NCBI GenBank assembly: GCA_000697665.1
Contig: KL197746.1
Location: 270,179 to 309,709, forward strand
Source of the DNA: Jaapia argillacea MUCL 33604
Lineage: Eukaryota; Basidiomycota; Agaricomycetes; Jaapiales; Jaapiaceae
Length of the DNA stretch: 39,531 nt
Reading direction: 5' to 3'
Each line of letters opens with the position of its first letter. Within the stretch, counting starts at the first letter, position 1. A program made the position numbers and the translations under genes. Below, piece by piece: positions 8,903-18,730 of the stretch. The notes beneath the pieces are model-generated. The model was not told the DNA's origin, did not search any database, and worked only from the letters and a program-made list of their open reading frames with translations.

Positions 8903-11075
8903 TCAGGATCCCACCCCACCCACATCAAATGACTCCACCAACTGCCTCACATGACTCCCACTTACCTCCCGACCCTCCAACTCCTCAAGAGAAGGCACCA
9001 AACAACCTAGTACCGAAAACGTATTAAACTCTCCCCTCGGTATCGTAGCACGTATCACCAACAAATTCCCTCTATGCTCGTCAAGGTCTGCCACTAGGTG
9101 ATCGAAATCGATGGAGACTTGTGGGTCAGAGGAGGATAAGTGGAGGGATGAGAGAGGGGCGACTGAGATGGATTGTGGGATGGTGGTGTAGTCGAATTGG
9201 GTAATGAGGGATAAGGGGCCTTCGTCTGGGTATTGGGTTAACATTAGGTGCGTGATGTGGGCGAAATGGGTGCGGAAGTCGTGTTTGACGACAGCGTGGA
9301 TGTAATCCAACTCCTTTCTTGAAAACGATTCAAACTGTCCCTCTTGAAGGGGAATATGAGTTAGATTGCTGGTAAGAGTGTAAAAGAGGAGAGAAACGAA
9401 CTTTGACGAAGTGCACGAGTCGCTTTACAACGGACACGATGGTTTCCTTTCTCCCAATCGTCAAGTTGGCATTGGGTCGAACAGTAATGCGCATCCCGAC
9501 ATTTCGCACATCGTTTGAATGTTTGTTTGACGTCTACCTTCAGGCACTACGACACGAAAACGGCGAGTGAGGAGAAGGGGATGGGTGTCTTGAAAGTACA
9601 AACGGTTCGGGAAGCACATGTCCGATATGACTCTTTCATCGAATCAACCTCGGCTTTGACACCGATGCGATCCCTCGCCAATTCTTCGAATTTCGTCCAA
9701 GCATCTCTGATCATCCCATCACCTGACGTCGAACCGAACTGACGTTGGGCGAGGCCAGTGGCGCTCGGTAGTGATTGTTCTACTGCGCGAATTACGGGGA
9801 GGTGGAGGAGGTGTGAAGGGAGTAATACACCCATCAGTTCTTCCAGGACGCTTTATACGCTTTCTGGTATGTTTGATAGCCAAGGTTCGAGTTTTAGTAA
9901 GTTTTCGAGAAGATGGGCGTTGATGGCTTCGACTATCCATGGGACGCCGTCTGTAGTGGAGAGCGCGCTGCTGATGTAGAGGATACAAGGAGTGAGGAGT
10001 TTGCAGATCTCCGCGGCCGTTTTGGGAGAATATGGTTTGGAGGTGGAGAACGAGAACAGGGCCATCATGGATGCGATGGAATGTTGGGCGAGGAGGGCGT
10101 TACGCAAGGCGTTTCGGTGGATCGATGTGGTATGGGAAATGGGAACGAACATCATGGCGTGCGTCACGAGATTGCTGGTATTTGGGGAATCGCGTTGGAG
10201 TTCGTGGTCGAGGAGGTGGATAGCAGCGGACGCTATTCGCTCAGGTTTATCACCGGACACTGATACGATTTCGTCCATCCAGATCGGATCTCCCAAAGGA
10301 GCTGGTAAGGTGAAATTTTGTAAAACACCTGTGATGGTCATAGTGAAATTCAGTTGGAATGCGTTCGGTACCTCGGCTTCTTCTAGCCAAAGAAGGGTAA
10401 CCAATTCGAGTAATTGGGGCGTGAACGCCATAAGGGAGCGCATACGTTCGCTTTGGGAAAGGTCGAGGAGGGGTCCACGGACGAATGCGTATGTTTCGAG
10501 TCGGTTCTCCAAACCGAATATGTCTGTCCGGAGAATGGTGTTGAACCCGAAGAATTGAATCCATTTCCAGGTTTTTGGCCAGCCGTTGTATAACGCTTCG
10601 AGGATGCTGGGATCGTCCATGAATTGGCAGTATGATTGGACACCGAGAAGAGAGATTTCGGCTAGTCGGATAAGCTGATAGTTTTGAGGTGTGTTGACGA
10701 GTTGAGGGAGATGATTGACGTCGAGATGGTGTAGGAAGATCGAGAGAGGTTCGGTGGGGGGAGGAAGGAGACTCTTGCTAATGGAATCGGCTAGGGATTC
10801 GAGCGCTTCCATCGAGCCCTGCGACGCTGGCCCGACGAGATCCTGAAGATATCAACGGTGAGGATATCCTAGAGAAGCAAAATAATTGAGGACACTGACC
10901 TTTATATCCTTTGCAGGATTATTCTTCTCCTCGAGAAACTTCATCACTTCTTGCACGGATTCCATGTCTCCCGCGGCGATCGCCCTATTGAGAATTACCT
11001 TGTAGAGTATCAGTATCCAAGAGATTGGACGGCAGAGACGATTGCGTTGCTCACTTGGACGGCGTCTGAACTCAT
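8903..11075 (-). pseudogene. MYND-type zinc-finger protein, paralogue B, with one in-frame stop
   Basis: Same architecture as paralogues A and C. Exons on the minus strand: 11075-11055 (7 codons), 10998-10900, 10842-9604, 9546-9402 and 9342-8903, totalling 1,944 nt (648 codons including the internal stop). All splice phases are correct, and exon 4 is 145 nt as in A and C. The frame is broken only by TAA at 9853-9855 (codon 370), which aligns with Lys in A and Arg in C. Conserved coding sequence continues in the same frame on both sides. The finger lies at about 449-493: Cys449, Cys454, Cys466, Cys469, Cys475, Cys479, His489 and Cys493. Without readthrough the product loses the finger and the C-terminal domain. 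It could be a recent pseudogene, a sequencing error, or expressed as a truncated helical protein. Confidence 0.8.
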
Positions 11076-13962
11076 TGTCGCTGAGGGTGAGAAGACGATG
11101 AAATGACCAGTGGCATGGGACGCGAAAGGCCAAGCCTGCGAGCGCGTGTTGGTCACGCGAAGCATGTGACTAGCATCCGTGTGTCACATTTGTCCCCCTT
11201 CACTTCCAGCATCGACACCGCCGACGCTCTGCCAGACCCGGTGACTCTACCTCCTTCAAGCACCCTCTGAATCCGTCTTAATCCCTCGTTTCACTCTCAG
11301 AAGTACTCCAACCTCCGTAGTAGCCTCACTCCGTTGGTCGAGTAACTTCAGCTAGCTCGACAGCCAAATGTTCAACCCTCCCGTCACGAACTGATTCCTA
11401 TTGAAGAAGCGGCGAAGAGATTGAGGAGCAGGCAACGTTGTTTCAGGAGGAAGTTGGGGAGTGGGTCTGTTGTGTGATGATGGGCATGGCATGTTCGTCT
11501 CGAACATTTCGTTCGCATCGAGAGTTGTCAATGTGATGACGGTCTGCTTGATCGCTACCAGCAACCTCCCGACCTGTCTCCCTTAGCTCTTGGTCATTAC
11601 AGAAGGAGCCACGGCCTCACTAGCTCATCTCATAGCGATTTCCCGACACCAAACCCTGGCTCCGCCGCTCCGTATGAGCACTAACTTATCAAGTACCTTC
11701 CAGTATGTGAAACGTAGATCATGCTCCCGATCCTCTATGCGCAGAGTGTCGGTTTGTCTCGGTGTGTAACCCCCTTCTTCACATCTTTCTCCGTTTGTTT
11801 GACTGGAGCTGATGCGCTTGTATCGTTAGACCAATCGATATCACCGCTGGACGCGACTTCTCACTTCCTCCTTCCAGGGTGGTCGTGGTCATCACCACGC
11901 ACGACCGAATCTCAAGATATCGTTCACACACTCAAAGTCGGACAGGTCATCGGCATCGTAAAAGGACTCGCATACGATCTCGGAACTAAACTGGTGGACA
12001 GTACAAGGGTTTGACGGAGACGCAGAGTTATACGAAGCGGAGTTAGTCGCTGAAGGTGAAGGGTGGGGAGAGGGAGTGGGAAGGTCGAGAGGATGTTGGA
12101 GGAGTGTGAGAGTGAGATGGTTGGGGTTAGAAGTGCTGCGGTGGATTTGGTGTCGGTAGGGAGTTCTGTGCTGCGAGGGATACAAGGAGAATTGGTCCAT
12201 TCGTCCCGGCTCAGGCCCTCCCTCAAGACCTGATCATCAAATCTCGCTCTCGTCGGTATCCTAGCTCACATACCCCTGGTATCCCACCTCGCCTCCCTTC
12301 ACTCGTCACCATCCTCTCAACGCCTTCTAATCAAGAATCAGTTGCCAAGTCTCGTCCCCATCTGGCTTCGAACTCAAACACCACTCCTTTGCTCACCGTC
12401 AGCTGAATTGGTCGTAATCCTCGTCGACTTCACCCACTGCTTCACAAGTTTGACCCAAAACGATCTTCGGTTCTTGTGGATGTGGAGTGTCTTATGGAAG
12501 GTTGCGCCGGAGACGAGTTGGACTGATGCTCAGAGGCAATGGTTCGTTGTTGAGAGGGCTCGGTGGGATGGGTCAAGAACCTTGGAGATGATTCGTGCCA
12601 GGCATATGAGGCTGACGAACAACTTGGGGTCAAGGAAGAGGCATCGTGAATGAAGCCTCCTCGACGATGTCCAACAACCCATCCTCTTCCTCGGTCTCGC
12701 GCTTGCGTCATCAACGGTGCCATGACCCTGAGCATCTCCTTCCCCGTCCATCTGGAGATACCGACTTCTACCATCAGTGTTTACGGAGGTAGCGACCTAG
12801 CAGTCGTGTCGGCCGACGGTCTGTCCGCACCCACCAAACTCATCATCATTGAAGTCCTCGCGATGATTTGGGTAACATAAGTTCGTAGATCGCGCACTAC
12901 GCTCGTCTTGGCTCAATATACGAATCTTTGACCAAGGATGTCGATGATGGGAGAATTTTGGTTTCGACTGTTAACCCATAGTGTTCAGTGGTTGTCGCTC
13001 CGTTGGATGTTGGGCATTGGGTTAGTTTGAGTGTTAATGGGGAGGTTCGCAGTATACCTTGGTTTTGTTTTCTTCGGTCCCATGGTCTTTTAGACCCACC
13101 TGGAGGCCTTTTTCGACTTGCAGAACGAGAGGGCGAGAGGTACCATGGTGTGTCTTTTCCGAGCAAAGTCTGTTGATACCGGTTGAATTCATCTTGAATG
13201 TCAGGGAACTCGCTCGATTGGGTTCAAGGATGCTGTCGAGGAGAACCTTTTGACCGGCGTTCGTGTGCTTTCATCGAAGGATGAACTTACGGTGTCGCTA
13301 GCACCCCCGTATACCTCTTCGAAGTTCTCCTTTCCTACGTCGACACTATCCACCTCGCCTGTGGAAGGCATCTAGCTTCAGATGGTTGAGGTTGTCAAGA
13401 TCTTCTTTGCTTTTCTGTATCAAAGACCGTGTAACTGACGACAATTACAGCCCAGAGATTCGCCAAGCCTGTATTGGTTAACTCGGGATTCGCATCGCTC
13501 TTGAAACTCCGGGCACAACGCTGAAGAATCTCGACGGAGATTGGGCGTTGTCGTGCAAGTCTCCATCACTCTCGTACTTCGGAAGTTCATACGTGCAGAT
13601 TCTTAAGAATGCCTCCCCGTTGGTAGTTTGGGTCGGGCGCATCGAACAACACTCCCCCTCCATTAACCCCATGAAATTCAATATGTAGTTCCTTATTTGT
13701 ATCCGTCTCAATCGCAGCTCCGAAGAGTTCCCCTTTAGCAATGCGTAACATTCAATTCATTTGCTTTATAACTATGATCATGCCCGATGATTGACTATCT
13801 ATCTCTCGCTATCAAATGTTGACTCCAGCTAGCGGCGTATGCATATCTGCGGACTCAATCACCTACTTGAAGTCAACGGTGTATCTAGTTCCACAGAATA
13901 CCCTCTACTCTCCGACAGTTGCTTTCTGATTCGCTCACTCTCATCACTCTCATAAACGAACC
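11076..13962. other. 2.9-kb stretch with only broken protein-like fragments
   Basis: Protein-like segments on the plus strand (about 11400-11580, 11820-12015, 12090-12230, 12650-12880, 12900-12980) lie in changing frames separated by stops, with occasional splice-like signals. One segment near 12090-12200 reads as an amphipathic helix (VERMLEECESEMVGVRSAAV). The pattern fits a decayed helical, possibly coiled-coil, gene, but I cannot name the family or join the pieces. The minus strand shows nothing convincing. The bases just above 11075 should hold the MYND-B promoter, and those below 13963 the promoter of the next gene. Confidence 0.3.
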
Positions 13963-15285
13963 ATGTCATCCTGTTTGGATATCCATCACTACAGGACGAT
14001 GTGGGACATCGTCTCCAGTTGCGTCGCAACCATCTTTGCGTGTACGTGGGTCGCCATCCATCCAAACACTCCTGGGCCTATCGAAAGCTCGTTCGAGATT
14101 ACGTTGCGTCGGCTTGGCACCATGATAATGGCGTTGATCGCACCGGAGCTAGTTGTTCTGTGTGCTATGAAGCAGTGGGTTGTTGCTCGAAGATTCAGAG
14201 AGCAGTACAAAGGTGCGTCCCAAGCAGTTCCATCTATTTGTTCGAATTTGAACGTGCCCATCAGGACGCAGGTGGACTACAACCCACGGGTTCTTTGTTC
14301 AGATGGGCGGCTTAGTACTGGTCAATTCCCAAGGAAAACCGGTACGGCCCATAGCATTACCGGACCAACTGGACGACTTGACTGACATCGGATTTCCGAC
14401 CATTAGCCAGGAGGAGATTCAAGACAAAAGTAAACGTGACGCGCTCTCCAAAGGCATCATCATGCTGCACACGACCTGGTTCCGCGCGGTGTCCAGCGCC
14501 TTCCTATCACCGAGCTCGAGGTTGTAACCCTCGGATTTACAGCCCTCAACCTCGCGACCTACTCATTTTGGTGGAGCAAGCCGACAGATATCCGTTGTCC
14601 GTATCCCTTGCGACAACTCCCCATGGCAGCTGTTGCAGGTTCGGGCGGAAATCAGGAACAACTAGAAGTTGAAGATGGGTCCGGCGGCTTGGAGGGTTAT
14701 CCAGTGAGGGTGAGCGGCTTTGCCCCCGTTACTGCACGTATCTTCTCCAAGATGCGGTCCTTCGTCGATAGCCCGGCGGGTGCATTCGGCATCCCTGGTA
14801 GCCTCGGGTGGGTGTTCATTCCTGTTACTTTCCTCTCATTCTTCGCACGAATGTTGGATGACGACGATATCGAGACCACCTCACGCTCGGAGATGCGGGT
14901 GCCGACATTTTATGTTGGAAAACTGGAGGGCAAGGAGAGATTGAAGGTCGTCTCTATTTCATGCTTAATCGCAACTCTCTTTGGAGCCATTCACTCTATC
15001 GCTTGGTGGTTCCCGTTTCCATCGCACAAACAACAGCTTCTATGGAGAATATTTACTGTTATAATCATGTTTGCGCCTATCTGCGAAGTTCTCATTGGGT
15101 GGATAGGCATGGGAGATGTCGGTGATGATGTGGGGGCGACTCTGACCTTCCTGGGGCTGGTTATTGCCCTTGCTTATATCGCAGCTCGTATCATGTTGCT
15201 CGTCCTCGCTTTCAATTCTCTCCGATCTCTCCCTCCTGGAGCTTACGAAACTGTATCTTGGACCAATTACATTCTACACCTCTAG
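13963..15285 (+). pseudogene. Agaricomycete multi-TM membrane protein, frameshifted
   Basis: Member of a large, unnamed agaricomycete family of integral membrane proteins. Exon 1 (13963-14212) gives MWDIVSSCVATIFACTWVAI and then APELVVLCAMKQWVVARRF. Intron 14213-14264 (GTGCGT...CATCAG) joins in phase to WTTTHGFFVQMGGLVLV. The frame runs to about 14482 (MLHTTWF), then the family sequence resumes in another frame at 14485 (RGVQRLPITELEVVTL). It continues through at least four hydrophobic segments (for example LGWVFIPVTFLSFFARML and LLWRIFTVIIMFAPICEVLI) to TAG at 15283-15285. Family members as I recall them have about six more residues at the junction, consistent with a 16-nt deletion. No splice site repairs it. 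The start is the first ATG; an upstream exon is possible. Confidence 0.7.
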
Positions 15286-16300
15286 ATATTCAAGTACGAG
15301 ACAGCAGACACCATGAATATTTTGTTCTTAAACATCCTCCAAGTCCGTCGTTAATCAAATGCGCCTCCGCCCTGGTGCGGAAAATGATGATGGTTGTTTG
15401 CCATTCTGAATGCGTTTCCACGACCGTGAACGACTCCTATGGGCGATATGCTCAGTACCACACTTTTCTTCCCACTTTTGTGGTCACTACCCGTCATGGA
15501 ACAAGCGATCTCAGGTTATATCAACCACACCGAATCTACCAACTTGGCTCCATAACTCAGCTCGCCGTGGACGTCATGACCACTTCTCGTCTAACTTTGA
15601 CTGGATAGGACTACCATCGCCCAAAGTGAGTTCCCAAGCCTCCACCCTCCAACAGTTAATCCACAGCCTCAGCGGACCAGGTTCTCAGCTGTGCTCCGGA
15701 GCCCACATATCGACTCTGCACTGCATCTCCTTCCGACTCCCGTACCGTGCGAGCCGTTGGTGCGGGCGTCATGTCGAGATTATGCTGACTGAATGGTTGG
15801 AAGGGTTTTCGTTGACTCCCTCTCAGGTTTCGAGTCAACGTGCATGCGATCGTTGCTGATCTCAGCTTGGTATGGTATAGCGAAGGAGCCACCGTATTTC
15901 TCGCCGATACACTGCATAAAACCGTCAAACCCGGAGGCAGACTTATTGCACCAAAGTATGTTGCTTCCATCCTCATGAGTGAGGAAATGATAAACTTAAT
16001 GCTTGCCAGTGTCACCTATTTAGAGTTGAGTCGTTGAAATTCTTGAATGCTAACGTATTTATCGAGGCAGTCCTATCGGATAGGCGCTGTCAATTGTTTC
16101 CATCACTGCGAGTCTGAGTTCTCGGGCATCACGGACACGACTCATGAAACACTTCTGTGTGCACGCACGAGGGAACCTTATACAGCACCACGAGACCGAA
16201 CTCGCCTTCAGAGCGTGAGCTTAAGACGGTGAAGACTTGACTCGGAACTATAAGTAAGTGAAGCTGCAAGATCTCGGATGTTGGGCAGGTACACATACTC
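15286..16300 (+). pseudogene. Decayed methyltransferase-like fragments
   Basis: There is no intact reading frame. At 15840-15960 a plus-strand frame reads HAIVADLSLVWYSEGATVFL and then DTLHKTVKPGGRLIAPK; the xLHKTxKPGGRLI stretch resembles the post-motif III loop of class I SAM methyltransferases. Upstream, around 15470-15500, GHYPSWNKRS is reminiscent of the GHYLWN motif of Nnt1/METTL-type enzymes, but in a different frame. Between them are stops and frame changes. I read this as a relic; similarity by chance is possible for each piece alone. Confidence 0.3.
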
Positions 16301-16958
16301 ATGTTCGTAATTGCAAACAATCGATGTGGACTCGTTTCGAGGAGTCAGCAGGTGAGCATTTGCATATCTGTAGTACAATGCTACCGCTAACCTCTTGACA
16401 CTTCAGACGACGGTAAAGACGCCCAACAAAGATCGCCTCTACATCGCATTCTATTCCAAGCCAACCGCGACTCTCGATAGCTTCCATACGGCTCTCCTCA
16501 TCACCCCCAAACGACCGAACCCGAAGAAAGTCCAAACCTGGCGGTACCATGTTCGCGAAAATGCCAGAAACTCGGGCGATTATCATCGGTGGGAGTATGA
16601 AGGAGGTAGGATTGGCAATGGAGACCCGGAGAGGCGGCTGGTTGCGTTGGTGCATCTGTGCAAGATGGCTTCTGGGGTTAGCAATGTCGAGTTGTCGGTA
16701 TTGTTTCAAGATGTCGAAATCAGCAGCCGGTGGGATGACGGAGGTGATCGAGATTGGATAACGCGAGCCATTGAGCTTTTGACCAACCGGAGGGTGATCG
16801 GAGAGATGGCACTCAGTTTGCAGATGATTTGGTCGAATGGGTATCGGTTTGCCGGGCTAGTCGAAGGCAACGAGGAGAGGGTGCCTACCTGTGATATCTA
16901 TGGGCGAATGAGAAAGTCAGAGGTTCGGCGGGAGTGGAGGAGGTTAAGCCAGTCTTGA
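16301..16958 (+). CDS. Small DUF6914-like protein of unknown function
   Basis: Two exons, 16301-16351 and 16407-16958, joined by a 55-nt intron (GTGAGC, branch CTAAC, TTCAG) in phase 0, give 200 aa. The core starts NKDRLYIAFYSKPTATLDSF and continues HTALLITPK and WRYHVRE, a pattern (DRLYVAxY ... HxALLxxPK ... YHxxN) I associate with a basidiomycete family annotated as DUF6914. I give the name from memory and without a search. No signal peptide, TM segment or catalytic motif is evident. The frame is intact although it lies between two relics. The start is the only ATG in frame in exon 1. Confidence 0.6.
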
Positions 16959-17384
16959 ATCATCACCTTCGGCTGGAAACCACTTTCCCAAGCTTGATAA
17001 TCTCTGGTTCGTGTCGGGTGCGTTTGAGTTCCTGGATTCCAGGTAGGAAATTATGGAACCCACCTCCACTAAGGATGTGTACGAGTCAGATAACAACCGC
17101 TGATTAAATTCCCAGTCGATTGATGAAGTAGATCCTCCATGATAAACCTAGGGAGCACAAAGTCGACGATCACCTTTTTGACGGAGAATAGAGTACGAAT
17201 CCTCCAGATCCTCGCCCGTGCGCACGAAGAAATGGGTTAGTCCCTATGGGACCCGAAGTATCAAAAGCCTGAAATAAGTGCACAACCTCAGGCTGGTGAA
17301 CATTAGGTCGATCGGTCTCGCACCTCACGTTCTCCGACTTTCGATACAAGCTTGGTTCAAGTCGGGGGTTCGATGAACCGATGA
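16959..17384. other. No gene recognised
   Basis: This is the 3' flank of the DUF6914-like gene and lies downstream of the minus-strand MYND relic. No open frame with family resemblance was seen on either strand. Confidence 0.4.
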
Positions 17385-17967
17385 TGAAATTCCTATAGCA
17401 ATTGCGACGGGGACGTTGGTATAGTCATGGACCGCGGTAATGGAGTTAAAAAATGGGCTTGCTTCGGTGAAGCTCGACGGTTACTCTCCAGCAGACACAA
17501 TGGCTTCCTTCTCTCCCTATCGAGGAACTAGTAATCTAAGGTTGCATCTTCTCTTCGAGAAACTTGATTCGTTCGCCGTTGCATATTATGCACGATCGTG
17601 ATGCCACCTACGATGTCGTGTGCAGGCAATCAGCTCCTAAAAGAATGGAAAAGATAGTGTTTCCGACAATGAGTTACTGCCGACCTGAATGGGATCCCAT
17701 GGATCCGAGGCATACGGGGATGAGTAGAAAAAGAATTTCGACGACACAACAAGTGCGCGCGTCGGGTGTTGCTAGAAACGCTTCGAAGTGGTCAGAACCT
17801 GCGGCAACCGTGCTTATGACGTTCATTACATTACTTGGGTTGGGAGCCAGGCAGTCTGTCGAACGGCGGATAACTGCAGCTCTTGACATCGGTCCAAAGC
17901 TTGAGCCAACCTTGTCCTCTCCGTTGGCTGGGGTCTTCTTGGATCGCCCAAAAGTCGGAGATTGCAC
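17385..17967 (-). pseudogene. MYND-type zinc-finger paralogue D, relic
   Basis: Read on the minus strand, three pieces occur in family order. At 17967-17674 there is a helical-region piece (RAAVIRRSTDCLAPNPSNVM, compare [20 protein letters not shown] in paralogue A). At about 17570-17480 there are finger remnants: SSFSKRRCNLRLL for [13 protein letters not shown], and EGSHCVCWRVTVE for [12 protein letters not shown]. At about 17430-17385 there is the C-terminal domain, DYTNVPVAIAIG, ISSSVHRT against [20 protein letters not shown], 12 of 20 identical. The zinc ligands are mostly lost, frames shift, and about 50 residues between finger and C-terminal piece are missing. This is a dead copy. The C-terminal match is the strongest evidence; the first piece alone would not convince. 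Confidence 0.6.
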
Positions 17968-18730
17968 ATCACGATACGATCAGGTACTGACATGTACCTG
18001 AAGTAGTAAACTGACGCATAAGCTCAGTGGTGGGAGAGCCAGATCCAATGGCATTGACGAGAAGTAGAACTTTGATCTAGTAGATGATCTGCGGAGGGGG
18101 TGTGGCACCTAGAAAACTTCGATTGCCTGAGAATGATAGAGTGGGGGAGAGTAGAGAGAACCCTAAGGGCGTAAGCCGGACCTCAGGTTCAGCACCATAT
18201 CCCGGCAAAGATAAGAAAAAGTCACTGTGCGGGCGTAAACCGGAGAGTGATAGCGAGGAGTTTCTGTCATATTACGACTGCTGTTCGAGCGTTCAAAATA
18301 TTGGGGTTACGGTAAAAGGAGGTAACGGACGGTAATTTGGTTTTCCCTGGAGAACAGTCAGGCTTCAAGCACTTGTGCCCTTGAAATTCTCGAGGAGATC
18401 AGAGGGTTGCTGACTGCTAGTGATTGAATATTGAAGTAGTGCACACAGAAAGGGGTCGCGAAATTGCCAAGGACTGGAAGATGAATGTCGGATTTATCGG
18501 GGTGCGACTTTCCCCTCCGAAACCGCGTAGCGGGCCGATTTGCCGGTCAGCTCTCTGACCCACACGCCGACCTCAACGCCGACGATTGAAGATAGCAGTT
18601 GACCTAAAATACAACATGGAGTTTCCTGGTGTTCTGGCTTCTTTTCTGCGCCGCCGTGCACAAGGATACTTGATAAAACCTGCTGAAAATCTTCGTAGTG
18701 ACGACTCCCCTTCAAGTTTTCCTTCTCGCG
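17968..18730. other. No gene recognised; 5' flank of the transporter
   Basis: No gene seen on either strand. The word GGGCGTAARCCGG occurs twice, about 65 bp apart (near 18168 and 18232). The last part should include the promoter of the auxin-efflux-carrier-like gene starting at 18731. Confidence 0.4.

Noticed and set aside
9781-9855. An intron that would remove the TAA in MYND-B
   Set aside because: The only candidate (GTATAA donor to a GTAG acceptor) would delete about 26 codons conserved in A and C and has poor signals.
11721-12900. Possible decayed autophagy-type (ATG17-like) coiled-coil gene
   Set aside because: The hint rests on a few helical phrases in different frames; I could not align it to a real family pattern.
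17340-17370. Possible tRNA B-box-like word (GGGTTCGATG)
   Set aside because: No A box, acceptor stem or cloverleaf can be drawn around it.
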